Positions 27,415 to 36,553 of a DNA stretch of 64,000 bases are shown piece by piece (positions within the stretch are counted from its first letter, which is position 1; every line of letters starts with the position of its first letter). The notes beneath the pieces are model-generated. The model saw only the letters and a list, made by a program, of their open reading frames with translations. It made no database searches and had not been told where the DNA came from. The stretch is from Fimbriimonadia bacterium. Lineage in GTDB: Bacteria; Armatimonadota; Fimbriimonadia; Fimbriimonadales; Fimbriimonadaceae. Both the position numbers and the translations under genes were made by a program. The DNA lies in assembly GCA_030427425.1 (NCBI GenBank), contig JAUICQ010000005.1, positions 1-64,000 of the forward strand, written 5' to 3'.

Positions 27415-29052
27415 CTACTTACTTAGCTCTAAATACACATCAGAAAAAGGCAAGGTATTCATCGCATTATGCTTCATGCCTTTTAAATATGGACGTACTA
27501 AAACATGCTCGGGAAGCTTGCATAACGGCATTATTACGGCATCGGATATTAACATATCTTCAGCTCTATAGAATAATTTCAATCGCTCATCCGTATCTTT
27601 AATACTTTCAGCTCTATCAACTAGTTCATCAAATACCGGGTTATTATAATCTTTTCTATAAACGCCTATTTTAGAATGGTAGAGATCTCTAAGAAAATTA
27701 TTTGGATCCAAATAATCGGCTACCCATCCAGAGAAGAATATCCCATACTTTGAATTCATTTTGGCTTCTGTATACATGGAAGCACTTACTGGAATCATCT
27801 TGGCATCAACTCCTAAATTTTTTCGCAACTCTAAACAGACATTCTCAATTATTTTCGATGCAAAAGGAGCACTCTCCGATGCACATAATGTAAGCGAGGG
27901 TAAAGGATTATCTTTACCGTATCCAGCTTCCTCTAACAGCTCTCTTGCTTTTTGAGGATTATATGGTAATAATGCCGGCGATTTTTTTCTGTTTAAATTT
28001 AATTCTGCATAAGGCAAGAAACCATTGGAAAGAAGTACATCACAGTTAGGATACAACCCATTCACCAGATAGTCTCTATTTACTGCCATACAGATGGCTC
28101 TTCTCACACGTACGTCCTTAAAGGGCTTATATCCATCCTGAATGATATCTAAATACCATGTTGTACACTTATGATACGCATCTAGTATATCTCTATATTC
28201 TGGATTATTTTTAACAGCAGGAACGTCCTTGATTGGTACTGTGCGATAAGCAAAAGAACCGTTATCAAACTTTATCCTAGCCATTTCTACATCTTTTACA
28301 ATGCTGATTAAAATTTCATTTAATTTAACGTTTCCACCGTAATAATTATCATTCTTGCTCATTTTAAAAAATGCTTCAGGGACAAATTCTACAGGCTTAA
28401 ACGGACCCGTCCCAACCATCTTATCAAGAGAATTGATTGGTTCATTTCTCGAACACACCTTACTATCTACTATCGCAGTTACAGGAGTCCAAAGTTTCAT
28501 CACAAAACTGGGGCTACTCCTCCTAAGATTTATTTCTAGAGTATGATTATCTTTTACAACCACTCCAGGTAAATAATCGGATTCACCGTCTAACATCTCT
28601 CTTGCGCCAATAATGTCTATGAGAAACGAATCGGCCATAGGTGAAGCAAATTTTTTATCACAAGCTCTTTCGTAACTAAACTTCACATCTTGGGCAGTAA
28701 GGGGGTTGCCAGAATGAAACTTTACATCCTTTCTTAAATAGAATGTATACTTTTTACAATCGGCACTCATATCCCAGCTTTCGGCTAGAGATGGAACCAA
28801 TTTATTGTTTTCATCATACTTCACTAACCCTTCAAAAATCTGAGCCATGATATTGTTAGCTGTAGGAGCATCAAATACTTTAACAGGATCTAATGAACTT
28901 GGGCCTACACTGGAAGATATACGCAACAACTGCTTATTAACGTAACTGCGCTCCTTCTCCTTTACATTATTTCCAACAGATCTATCGCAAGAATACATAA
29001 AACTGGCGACTATCAGTAGAAAACCATTCTTTATAAAGTTATTTTTAAACAT
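27415..29052 (-). CDS. Peptide-binding lipoprotein of an ABC importer (SBP family 5, OppA/DppA-like)
   Basis: The 545-residue protein has a lipoprotein signal with Cys at SFMYSC (about residue 22). The family 5 hallmarks are present: SLDPVKVFDA, QIFEGLVKYDE, then LAESWDMSADCKKYTFYLR and KFHSGNPLTAQDVKFSYER. It would capture oligopeptides or similar ligands at the outer face of the inner membrane for an Opp/Dpp permease. No permease or ATPase genes are adjacent, so partners are elsewhere. It begins 5 bases after the LptC/OstA gene and is probably co-transcribed with it. Confidence 0.93.
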   Translation of the reverse strand: MFKNNFIKNGFLLIVASFMYSCDRSVGNNVKEKERSYVNKQLLRISSSVGPSSLDPVKVFDAPTANNIMAQIFEGLVKYDENNKLVPSLAESWDMSADCKKYTFYLRKDVKFHSGNPLTAQDVKFSYERACDKKFASPMADSFLIDIIGAREMLDGESDYLPGVVVKDNHTLEINLRRSSPSFVMKLWTPVTAIVDSKVCSRNEPINSLDKMVGTGPFKPVEFVPEAFFKMSKNDNYYGGNVKLNEILISIVKDVEMARIKFDNGSFAYRTVPIKDVPAVKNNPEYRDILDAYHKCTTWYLDIIQDGYKPFKDVRVRRAICMAVNRDYLVNGLYPNCDVLLSNGFLPYAELNLNRKKSPALLPYNPQKARELLEEAGYGKDNPLPSLTLCASESAPFASKIIENVCLELRKNLGVDAKMIPVSASMYTEAKMNSKYGIFFSGWVADYLDPNNFLRDLYHSKIGVYRKDYNNPVFDELVDRAESIKDTDERLKLFYRAEDMLISDAVIMPLCKLPEHVLVRPYLKGMKHNAMNTLPFSDVYLELSK

Positions 29053-29057
29053 CTATG

Positions 29058-30740
29058 CTATTTATCCTTAAGTTTAGGTATATCGTCGGAATGGATATAC
29101 ATTTCACCGACTATGCCTTCTGCACTCCAACTATCATCATCTTTTACAGTTGAAAGTTCAATCCATTTTGCACGAAGATCATCACCTAAAGATGTCTTCA
29201 TGGTAACATCCACTTTACCAGGAGTACTGAGCAACTTCATTTTATCTTGCTCCCTATCCAGTATTCCGGAATGAGCCCATAGCGTCCTCCATCTCTCTTC
29301 TTGAAGTTCCTGCCTGGCTGTAATTCCACCGGTTATAATCCCTTTTCTCTTCCCTTCTTCGTAATAATAATCTATTTTCTTTGTCCAAACAATAATTGGA
29401 TACTTCCTCATACTATCTTTCGATTGCACCTCGTCATCCAACTCCTTCTCTCTCTCTTCTTGAGAACCTTGTGGATGCAGCTTAGTTATATCCTCAGGCA
29501 GAATCGGTTTCAATGGCGCAACATCGTCATCATTAACTTCTTCTCCACCCTTCTCTTTATCAGCTTTAATGTAAATCTGCACATCATCTTCTAATATAGC
29601 TCGCTTATCATTTCTAAGAATAGTTGCTTTTTTACACAGCACTACTAATTCTTCATCAATGTACTTTACCGATCCGGTTGCTGTCATCACCTCAGTTTCA
29701 ACATCTCTCTCTAACCTATCAGCAAAGAGTGTCACTTCATCATCCGTAGCAATGGCTCTATGCCAAATCTCGATACTACTACCGGGCAACCTAGAAACAG
29801 CATCAGCCTTAATTTTCCACTTCTGACGCTTATTATCCGATTTACCCCTGCTATTATTGTTATCTCCTACCGCACTACCTGGTAGTTTCTTAACTTCTAC
29901 CTTACTTGTTTTGGGAGCATCTTTTTTAACTGTATAATGTGAAGCATTGGAAACTCTAGGTAACTGATTGCTTCTGCATGCTAATCCAGAGACCATATAT
30001 CGTCGGTCCGCTAACCTCTTAAGTAATTCTATACTATAATTTGATGCTGTAGATTTCCCAACACTATTTCCTTCACTATTTTCACTCTTCCGGTTAACTG
30101 TTTTTTCATCCTTCTCTTTTTCCTCATCTCCATCCATCGCTTTTTCAAGAGATTCTAACGGACCCACCCATGTAGCTGCAGACATAGTAAAAGAATCGTC
30201 ATCAATATTATATTTCAAATTGGAAGCATCAACAGTACCATCATACATCCTGCCACCGAATTCATAAGGTAGATAAAGCATAGAACTTGGTCTATCGAAT
30301 TCAAAATATGAGGTTTTAATGTCTATATCTTTATTGAAAATTCGTGAATCTTCCCTAGCATAGAGTCGCTCACTCTTTGCATGCCACTCACCGTTTTTAC
30401 CAGAAAAATGTACTTCCTTCTTCTTGCCATGAAAGATGCCATCAACAATTGTTCCAAACTTAATAAGGCTCCTATCTTTGGTAACATGCATATCCGTTAA
30501 CAAAGCTTCAGCAGTAATATCTTTCCCATCATACTGTCTAAAATTAATATCGTATAAATGCACACTAAATTCAGAATCGTCCGTCTTATCCAATCCTAAA
30601 CGATACTTCTCCAAATAATCTTTTGATAAAAAATTCTTTACACCATAACCACTTAATAGGAGAAACACTACTAAACCAACGTTTATATATAAAGCATGTT
30701 TCTTGTAAAAAAGTTCTAATTTTTCGATATAGCTATACAT
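29058..30740 (-). CDS. lptC: LptC-like LPS export protein with a C-terminal OstA/LptA-like region
   Basis: The 560-residue protein has one N-terminal transmembrane helix (about 15-35) and then an LptC-like periplasmic segment (about 50-210: VHLYDINFRQYDGK, YAREDSRIFNKDI). After a charged linker (about 210-290) comes a second beta-jellyroll part of OstA/LptA type: DEVTLFADRLERDVETEVMT, AILEDDVQIYI, with A-G-V patterns. LptC and LptA form the bridge that carries LPS from LptBFG to the outer membrane. A combined long LptC is seen in several non-proteobacterial diderms. No lptA or lptB is adjacent. The second half could be extra LptC-type repeats rather than true LptA. Confidence 0.75.
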   Translation of the reverse strand: MYSYIEKLELFYKKHALYINVGLVVFLLLSGYGVKNFLSKDYLEKYRLGLDKTDDSEFSVHLYDINFRQYDGKDITAEALLTDMHVTKDRSLIKFGTIVDGIFHGKKKEVHFSGKNGEWHAKSERLYAREDSRIFNKDIDIKTSYFEFDRPSSMLYLPYEFGGRMYDGTVDASNLKYNIDDDSFTMSAATWVGPLESLEKAMDGDEEKEKDEKTVNRKSENSEGNSVGKSTASNYSIELLKRLADRRYMVSGLACRSNQLPRVSNASHYTVKKDAPKTSKVEVKKLPGSAVGDNNNSRGKSDNKRQKWKIKADAVSRLPGSSIEIWHRAIATDDEVTLFADRLERDVETEVMTATGSVKYIDEELVVLCKKATILRNDKRAILEDDVQIYIKADKEKGGEEVNDDDVAPLKPILPEDITKLHPQGSQEEREKELDDEVQSKDSMRKYPIIVWTKKIDYYYEEGKRKGIITGGITARQELQEERWRTLWAHSGILDREQDKMKLLSTPGKVDVTMKTSLGDDLRAKWIELSTVKDDDSWSAEGIVGEMYIHSDDIPKLKDK

Positions 30741-30774
30741 AGTACTATTTACAGTATATTTTGTAATTTCACAT

Positions 30775-30807
30775 AAACACTAGTAATTAGTAATAATTAC
30801 TGTGTTT
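30775..30807. promoter_or_regulatory. Inverted repeat between divergent lptC and ilvE
   Basis: AAACAC-T-AGTAATTA pairs with TAATTACT-GTGTTT around a 4-base loop, 14 bp with one bulge. Being between divergent genes, it is more likely an operator or hairpin in a leader than a terminator. There is no functional evidence. Confidence 0.35.
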
Positions 30808-30909
30808 TTCTAACATATTGAACATTATTTTTAAAAAATACGCCACAATTAGTTGCAATTTTATTTAAATATGGAATGTAATAACTAAGGATAGTATTAA
30901 AGGTGAATA

Positions 30910-31812
30910 ATGGCTAAAATAGTTTGGATCGATGGCAATATAACTCCGCTTGAAGAAGCATTTGTACCAGTTACGGATCATGCATACCTATATGGTGATG
31001 GGATTTTTGAAGGAATCCGCTTCTACAATGGAAAAGTATTTAAATTAGACGAACACCTGGCCAGACTCTATGAAGGGATCAACTACCTAGACTATCACAT
31101 GGAATACTCTCAAGAAGAGTTGAAAAAAATTATTCTTGAAACTTGCGCAGCATCAGGTGAGAAAGATGGATACATACGCGTTAACGTAACAAGAGGAACC
31201 GGACTAGGTCTGGATCCTAAACATATCAACCTTAAACCGAGAGTAATGGTATTTGTTACAACGATATCACTATATCCACCCGAACTCTATGCTAAAGGAT
31301 TAGACGTCATCACTACCTCATACAGGGTAATACCTTCCGACTCCCTTAACCCTAGGCTGAAATGCATCGGTAGATATGCAGCTAACATCTTAGCCAAAAT
31401 GGAAGCAAATAGAGCTGGAGCAGGTGAAGGATTAATGCTGAATCAGGTTGGCAACCTAGCAGAATGTACAGGCGACAATATCTTCATCATTAAAAACAAC
31501 GAAATTTACACGCCACATCCTAGTTCTGGAATACTACAAGGTATCACAAGAGATACTGTAATAATGCTAGCTAAGGAACTTGGTTATAAGGTACATGAAA
31601 CTACACTATCTAAGTACGACATGGTAACTGCTGATGAATGCTTCCTAACAGGAACTGCGGCTGAAGTAATTGCCGTAGCTACACTCGACTACAGAAAAGT
31701 AGGCGCTGGACCAGACGGTAAAATTACGAAGGAAATTTTAAAAGCGTTTAGAGAACATACCAAAATAGGAACACCTATCCCGTATTCAGGGGATGGGTTA
31801 TTATCAGCCTAA
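30910..31812 (+). CDS. ilvE: Branched-chain amino acid aminotransferase (class IV)
   Basis: IlvE transaminates leucine, isoleucine and valine with 2-oxoglutarate, using PLP. The YGDGIFEGIRFYNGK motif (about 28-42), Lys151 in RLKCIGRYAANI as the Schiff-base lysine, the glutamate in NLAECTGDNIF and the GTAAEV phosphate-binding turn are all conserved. At 300 residues it is full-length. D-amino-acid transaminase and ADC lyase share the fold, but the R-F-Y-N-G-K pattern favours IlvE. No other ilv/leu genes are seen. The terminating hairpin follows at 31844. Confidence 0.93.
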   Translation: MAKIVWIDGNITPLEEAFVPVTDHAYLYGDGIFEGIRFYNGKVFKLDEHLARLYEGINYLDYHMEYSQEELKKIILETCAASGEKDGYIRVNVTRGTGLGLDPKHINLKPRVMVFVTTISLYPPELYAKGLDVITTSYRVIPSDSLNPRLKCIGRYAANILAKMEANRAGAGEGLMLNQVGNLAECTGDNIFIIKNNEIYTPHPSSGILQGITRDTVIMLAKELGYKVHETTLSKYDMVTADECFLTGTAAEVIAVATLDYRKVGAGPDGKITKEILKAFREHTKIGTPIPYSGDGLLSA

Positions 31813-31843
31813 CAGTTTATTCCATCAGACATATGCGAAAACA

Positions 31844-31868
31844 TACGGCAGCTGAAATAGCTGCCGTA
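31844..31868 (+). terminator. Terminator-like hairpin after ilvE
   Basis: A perfect 10-bp stem TACGGCAGCT/AGCTGCCGTA with a GAAAT loop lies 31 bases after the ilvE stop. An identical hairpin is at 31979-32003. Confidence 0.6.
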
Positions 31869-31978
31869 ACTTACCTACTCCCTACTTAGAGTCATTCTCG
31901 GAGGGAATCCTCTCGTGTAAACCATATCTGGTTTATAGCAACAAGGCAACACTCTTCAATCAGACATACGCGAAAACA

Positions 31979-32003
31979 TACGGCAGCTGAAATAGCTGCC
32001 GTA
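31979..32003. repeat. Second copy of the ilvE-distal hairpin
   Basis: The same 10-bp stem and GAAAT loop as at 31844-31868, in the second copy of the 135-base-period repeat. Confidence 0.6.
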
Positions 32004-32273
32004 GCTACACTACTCCCCGGCATGAGTCATTCTCGGAGGGAATCCACTCTCCATGATTATCCTTTTATAACTTACTGAAAAACGAAAACTACAGCCCCCA
32101 ACTAATTAAATTCCCCTCATCTCATCATTAATAATTTCTAAAAATAAAAAAAGTAAAAAAAAAATAAAAAATTATGTTATAAATACTAGGATTTATGGAA
32201 CTGACTCTATACAGGTAAATATTATAGCTGACAATTCGATCAGCTAGCAGAGATACTTGTAACGGAGAAAGAT

Positions 32274-33755
32274 ATGTCACGAATTAATGTAAATATGCCA
32301 GCACTATTGGCTCAAAGAGAATTAGGAGATACTAACACCTACTTTTCCAAAGTAGTACAACAACTAAGCACTGGATTAAGAATTATAGATCCAGGCGACG
32401 ACCCTTCCGGCCTTATTAGCTCTCAAAGCTTTAGATCGGCCATTAGCAGTACAGAGAGATCTATTCTCAACTGCCAAGAAGCTATTAACTTTATAAAAAC
32501 TGCTGAAGGAGCAATGGACGAAATAACACGACTCCTCAGAGATGCTAGACAACTAGCAGTTGCTTCTGCTAACTCGGCCACTCTTAGCCCTGAACAGAAA
32601 GAAGCAAATCAAGATCAGATAACATCCATAAGCGAATCTATCACCAGACTAGCTAGAAATACACAGTACGGTGTAAACAAAATTTTAGACGGATCAGCCG
32701 GATTATACGCTGCTTCTGTAGCTATGTCTACGGTTCAGAATATATTCCTCTCTGGAACATTTGGAGGAAATCCTTTAAACATTGAAGCGCCTATTACATT
32801 AAGCTTAACAAAAGTCGCTGAAAAAGCCACCATTGAAGGAAAAACATTCAACAATTTATCTGAAACAGTAGGAGCAGGTGCATTTACAATTAATGGACAC
32901 ACCATCACCGTAGATCCTACAGAAACAGTACAAGATGTCATTGGTAAAATACAAGAGGTTTCAGTTAATACAGGAGTTATTGTGGAATACAACGACGAAC
33001 CTAATCAACCCACTAAACTTACCTTTGTAGCAGCTACATTTGGCTCTAATGAAGTAGTTAATATTACCGATGCAGGAAGCTTAATATTAGGGAACGATAA
33101 CAATGGGGCCGCTAGAACAAGCATTAGTGAGAACGGTAAAGATGCTGAAGGTGAAATTACCATCGAATACGATACCGGTAGAACTGAGAAAGTTATATTC
33201 AATAGAGGAAAAGGATCCATCCTCATGGACAACGCCGGCAACAGTGTAGAATTAACTTCACAAGGTGCCCTTGGAGAAAATGTTAACGGAACTTACCAAA
33301 CTTATTCCGACCTCGTAATAGGTAAAGTATATCCTGGCCCATCACGATTCCAAGTAGGACCCAATTCCAACCATACTCTAAACTTTAACCTTGGAAACCT
33401 CACTGCAACTCAACTAGGTACCGCAGGAGATAGCCTTCAAAACCTAACAACGATTAACTTGAAAAATGCTGAAGATGCATCTACTGGAATGGATATTCTA
33501 GATAAAGCGATGGAACAAGTACTCAGCATCAGAGGAAGATATGGTAACTTCCAAAGAAACGTACTAGAAACCACCGCACGATCTCTCACTACTGCTAATT
33601 TAAACATGAAAGAGAGTGAATCTACCATTGCAGACATCGATATGGCATCAGCTATGTCCGAACTTACAAGAACTCAGATACTACAAAGCTCTGGTATTGC
33701 AGTACTTAGCCACGCAAACAAGATCCCCGAAAAGATTCTTTCACTGCTTAGCTAA
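32274..33755 (+). CDS. fliC: Flagellin
   Basis: This is the filament subunit, 493 residues. The N-terminal D0/D1 region has RINVNMPALLAQRELG, then QQLSTGLRI, and later LLRDARQLAVASANSA. The C-terminal D1/D0 region has VLSIRGRYGNFQRNVLETT, then A-S-A-M-S-E-L-TRTQIL and the Leu-Leu-Ser end. The middle (about 140-390) is a variable, surface-exposed domain rich in Thr/Gly/Asn; GTFGGNPLNIEAPITLSL marks its start. A GGAG site lies 9 bases before the ATG. No chaperone, cap or other flagellar structural gene is adjacent, so the gene is isolated. A GC-rich hairpin ends the transcript. Confidence 0.95.
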   Translation: MSRINVNMPALLAQRELGDTNTYFSKVVQQLSTGLRIIDPGDDPSGLISSQSFRSAISSTERSILNCQEAINFIKTAEGAMDEITRLLRDARQLAVASANSATLSPEQKEANQDQITSISESITRLARNTQYGVNKILDGSAGLYAASVAMSTVQNIFLSGTFGGNPLNIEAPITLSLTKVAEKATIEGKTFNNLSETVGAGAFTINGHTITVDPTETVQDVIGKIQEVSVNTGVIVEYNDEPNQPTKLTFVAATFGSNEVVNITDAGSLILGNDNNGAARTSISENGKDAEGEITIEYDTGRTEKVIFNRGKGSILMDNAGNSVELTSQGALGENVNGTYQTYSDLVIGKVYPGPSRFQVGPNSNHTLNFNLGNLTATQLGTAGDSLQNLTTINLKNAEDASTGMDILDKAMEQVLSIRGRYGNFQRNVLETTARSLTTANLNMKESESTIADIDMASAMSELTRTQILQSSGIAVLSHANKIPEKILSLLS

Positions 33756-33787
33756 TATACAAAATTTTAATTCGTAACATACATCTG

Positions 33788-33810
33788 GCCCGGAACTGAC
33801 TCTTCCGGGC
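33788..33810 (+). terminator. Terminator hairpin of the flagellin gene
   Basis: GCCCGGAA (33788-33795) pairs perfectly with TTCCGGGC (33803-33810) across a 7-base loop, 32 bases after the flagellin stop. It is followed by a moderately T-rich stretch. Confidence 0.7.
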
Positions 33811-33818
33811 TCCGTAAT

Positions 33819-33864
33819 TTGTCATTCCGGAATCGGAATCCAGTCTATTATCAGTATTCTTTTT
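33819..33864. repeat. Dispersed palindromic repeat, second long copy
   Basis: GTCATTCCGGAATCGGAATCC and its 3' flank match the copy at 219-265 over about 47 bases. It sits between the flagellin terminator and the convergent ppx/gppA gene. Confidence 0.75.
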
Positions 33865-33872
33865 CCTGTTAC

Positions 33873-34799
33873 TTATTCATCCAGAAGTGCGTAACGCCAA
33901 CCCTTAGGGGTAACATAACACTTATCTGCAGAAACAGCATTCAAAAATCGTTCAAGAATAAGAGCACCAATATGCACTGCCCCCTCCCTTCCAGGAGGCA
34001 TCCCTACAATACCACGCCGCTCTACTAATGTTTGAGAAGACAAATCATGAACCATATCTCGAATAAATCTTCTATCCAATATCTTTCCATGCATTAGCAG
34101 ATGATTATAATCGGCCTGTTTCTCTTGTATCATAGCCATATCTGTTCCCGGAGATCCTAATGTTATAGCGTTAACAGGGATCTTCGGAATTTGCTTTGTA
34201 GCTAACACATTATCAATATTACACCTAAGAAGGTTCAAATCTTCATCACTAGGACATTCTACATGATTAATCTCATCCAATAACCCTAGCAGACCCACAG
34301 GAAAACTATAACTAAACATAACATCCCAATTCGAAATTTCAGATCTATCACCACCATTATCTTTCGCAATTACAAGTTCCGTACTCTGCGCTCCAGGATC
34401 TATCATCGCTATAGTATCTGCATCTTTTAAAATAATATCATTTGCAATACAGAGAAATCCATAAGCAGCTTCCTCTTCACCAGACAGTACCCGCACAGGA
34501 GTCCCCTGCTTCTCTGCTTTTACTAAAAACTCTTCTCTATTTTCTGCCATTCTAACAGCCATAGTTGCAGCACAACTCATACTGTCCAGACCATATTCTT
34601 TTGCTTTTTCTAAATATATCCTTAAAACCCTAAGAGTATCATCTATCTTATCCTGCTGAAGGATACCGGTCGTTTTCACCTGATACCCTAACCTGGTCAT
34701 AAAATAGTCGTTATAGATAGTCTGCCATGCGCCATCTTTCTTTTCAGCAATAAGAAGCAGTACAGAATTAGAACCAATGTCTACAATAGCTTTTCTCAT
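33873..34799 (-). CDS. ppx: Exopolyphosphatase / guanosine pentaphosphatase family (Ppx/GppA)
   Basis: The 308-residue ASKHA-fold protein hydrolyses polyphosphate or pppGpp. The first phosphate-binding motif AIVDIGSNSVLLLIAEK is at the N-terminus. The CAATMAVRMAENREEF motif, LSGEEEAAYGF, and the second phosphate motif AMIDPGAQSTELVIAK follow in order, then a GSPGTD turn. It is the short form with only the catalytic N-terminal half, similar to bacterial Ppx1-type proteins. Which of the two activities it has cannot be told. Transcribed alone. Confidence 0.9.
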   Translation of the reverse strand: MRKAIVDIGSNSVLLLIAEKKDGAWQTIYNDYFMTRLGYQVKTTGILQQDKIDDTLRVLRIYLEKAKEYGLDSMSCAATMAVRMAENREEFLVKAEKQGTPVRVLSGEEEAAYGFLCIANDIILKDADTIAMIDPGAQSTELVIAKDNGGDRSEISNWDVMFSYSFPVGLLGLLDEINHVECPSDEDLNLLRCNIDNVLATKQIPKIPVNAITLGSPGTDMAMIQEKQADYNHLLMHGKILDRRFIRDMVHDLSSQTLVERRGIVGMPPGREGAVHIGALILERFLNAVSADKCYVTPKGWRYALLDE

Positions 34800-34916
34800 A
34801 CTAAGGAATTATGACACACCTAGCCTGCATAAATATTCAGATTATAATCGATTTTAAGTAATGGGAACTTCTTCCATATCACCTTTGTTTAATTATACAT
34901 AAGGGAGGTTAAAAAC

Positions 34917-35126
34917 ATGAAAAGAATAAAAAAGGATAGAAAGACGACCAACAACAACCTGAAAAACAGAGTAATGCTTTTCTCCCAACCAGTTACAAAT
35001 AAATCGACATGTTATACGGATAAAATTAGCAACTATTATCAGTGGGTAAATGAAACCATAGAAGGTGGAATCTATAAGATCCTCTCAATAATCCGTATAC
35101 AGCAACCTGCTCTTCAATCTGTATAA
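34917..35126 (+). CDS. Small hypothetical protein, 69 residues
   Basis: I do not recognise it. It is supported by a near-ideal AGGGAGG ribosome-binding site (34902-34908) 8 bases before the ATG and by a strong hairpin covering the stop codon. The protein starts very basic (KRIKKDRKTT) with no signal peptide and has an ISNYYQWVNE segment. It is divergent from ppx. It could instead be a leader or small RNA region. Confidence 0.45.
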   Translation: MKRIKKDRKTTNNNLKNRVMLFSQPVTNKSTCYTDKISNYYQWVNETIEGGIYKILSIIRIQQPALQSV

Positions 35127-35137
35127 GAGCAGGTTGC
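35102..35137 (+). terminator. Terminator hairpin after the small hypothetical gene
   Basis: GCAACCTGCTCTT (35102-35114) and AAGAGCAGGTTGC (35125-35137) form a perfect 13-bp stem with a 10-base loop. It overlaps the 69-codon gene's stop. Confidence 0.65.
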
Positions 35138-35264
35138 ATAACCTCATTACAGCAAAAATCACTAAATTCATAACTAAAGATATAGCAACTAAATAACAAA
35201 CCAGTATCATTTACAACCATAATAGATTACACTGATACAGAGAAGAGGTATTTAAGTAATTTAT

Positions 35265-35287
35265 AAAAAAATCCCCATTATGGGGAT
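35265..35287 (-). terminator. Rho-independent terminator of ftsZ
   Basis: On the minus strand, ATCCCC-ATAAT-GGGGAT is followed by seven T residues, about 40 bases after the ftsZ stop. This is a textbook terminator. Confidence 0.85.
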
Positions 35288-35327
35288 CCTCTTGATATTT
35301 ACATTTTCTGCTTTAACTAATTACCTA

Positions 35328-36476
35328 TTAATACGTACTGCCTCGAAACTTCTTGAGAAATGCTGGGATATCGAATTCATCATCGGATTCGGATTCCGAT
35401 TTCTTCTCTTCATCATCTTTTTTCTTTTCTTCAGCAGCCACTACTTCTTCTTTCACTTCTGCGCCAGCATACGGTGTACCAGCTGGTTTCGATTCTAATT
35501 TTTCTGGGGCCTTTCTTTTGCCGCCTTCCATACCAGTAGCTAAAATAGTTATATTTACTTCATGAGAATGGAGTCCTTCTTTCAGCACATGACCCATAAA
35601 GATCTCTGCATCATCTGTATCCGCAAAGTTCACAACATAATTCATGGCTTCCTGAGCCTCAGCAAGACCAAACTCTTCACCAGCAGTAATATTCACAAGA
35701 ATCTTTGTAGCACCCTTGATACTAGTTTCCAGTAACGGACTATGCAATGCCATTTCAGCGGCCAATTTAGCCCTGTCAGTACCAGCTCCATATCCCATGC
35801 CCATAAGAGCCACGCCAGCATCTTTAAGAACAGAACTCACGTCTGCAAAGTCTACGTTAATAATTCCTGGTAGAGTAATAATATCGCTTATCCCTTGTAC
35901 TCCCTGACGCAGAATGTCGTCAGCAGCGAGGAACGCTTCTTGCATTGTAGTACGCTTATCGATAACACCAAGCAATCTATCGTTAGGTACTACTATGAGG
36001 GTATCTACCTGCTCTTCCATACGTCTTATACCATCAGCAGCAAGCTTCTTTCTTTTAGGCCCCTCGAATCCGAATGGTTTTGTAACTACACCAACAGTGA
36101 GAATCCCCATCCGTTTTGCTATCTCTGCCACAACAGGAGCAGCACCGGTCCCAGTTCCGCCACCCATACCGGCAGTAATAAAGATCATATCATAGCCTTC
36201 AAGAATATCTTGAATAAGCTTCTGACTCTCTTTAGCAGCAGCCTCTCCTACAGGAGGATGCCCACCAGCACCTAATCCTCTAGTACATACTTCCCCTAAC
36301 TGTATATTACGCGATGCTTTTGTCTGCTTTAAGGTCTGTGCATCCGTATTCATGGATATAAATTCTACACCGGATAATTTCGATTCTATCATCCGGTTTA
36401 CGGCATTACAACCAGCGCCACCCACACCTGCAACTAACACTTTTGCTTGGTTTACTAACATTTTTTTACGACTCAT
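35328..36476 (-). CDS. ftsZ: Cell division protein FtsZ
   Basis: FtsZ is the tubulin-like GTPase that forms the division ring. The tubulin signature GGGTGTG is at residues 105-111, and [18 protein letters not shown] and the T7-loop region with the catalytic Asp (NVDFADV) are conserved. A charged linker (about 320-360, rich in Glu/Lys/Asp/Ser) leads to the C-terminal peptide [10 protein letters not shown], which binds membrane anchors. At 382 residues it is normal. It is the last gene of a minus-strand group with murB and an unknown coiled-coil protein; ftsQ and ftsA are missing from their usual positions. Confidence 0.97.
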   Translation of the reverse strand: MSRKKMLVNQAKVLVAGVGGAGCNAVNRMIESKLSGVEFISMNTDAQTLKQTKASRNIQLGEVCTRGLGAGGHPPVGEAAAKESQKLIQDILEGYDMIFITAGMGGGTGTGAAPVVAEIAKRMGILTVGVVTKPFGFEGPKRKKLAADGIRRMEEQVDTLIVVPNDRLLGVIDKRTTMQEAFLAADDILRQGVQGISDIITLPGIINVDFADVSSVLKDAGVALMGMGYGAGTDRAKLAAEMALHSPLLETSIKGATKILVNITAGEEFGLAEAQEAMNYVVNFADTDDAEIFMGHVLKEGLHSHEVNITILATGMEGGKRKAPEKLESKPAGTPYAGAEVKEEVVAAEEKKKDDEEKKSESESDDEFDIPAFLKKFRGSTY

Positions 36477-36553
36477 ACTCTACTACTATCCAAATACTAT
36501 TTATTACTACTTAATTATAAGCATATCAGCTTCAACTAACTTCATTCAAGTTA

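Larger units (their letters stand above)
31824..32045. repeat. Two-copy direct repeat, period 135 bases
   Basis: Copy 1 (31824-31910) and copy 2 (31959-32045) each contain ATCAGACATA(T/C)GCGAAAACA, the hairpin TACGGCAGCT-GAAAT-AGCTGCCGTA, a CTACTCCC stretch, and GTCATTCTCGGAGGGAATCC. Identity is about 85-90%. The first hairpin probably terminates ilvE. Confidence 0.85.
31813..32273. other. Gene-free stretch of 461 bases between ilvE and flagellin
   Basis: It contains a direct duplication of a block holding a hairpin and a GTCATTC...GGAATCC element (31824-32045), a poly-A rich segment near 32145-32170, and a small AGCTGA/TCAGCT inverted repeat (32226-32245) just upstream of flagellin. I see no sigma-28 promoter that fits the consensus. 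Confidence 0.6.

Noticed and set aside
35353-36275. Several plus-strand open frames opposite ftsZ
   Set aside because: They are antisense shadows of a well-conserved gene, with no ribosome-binding sites.
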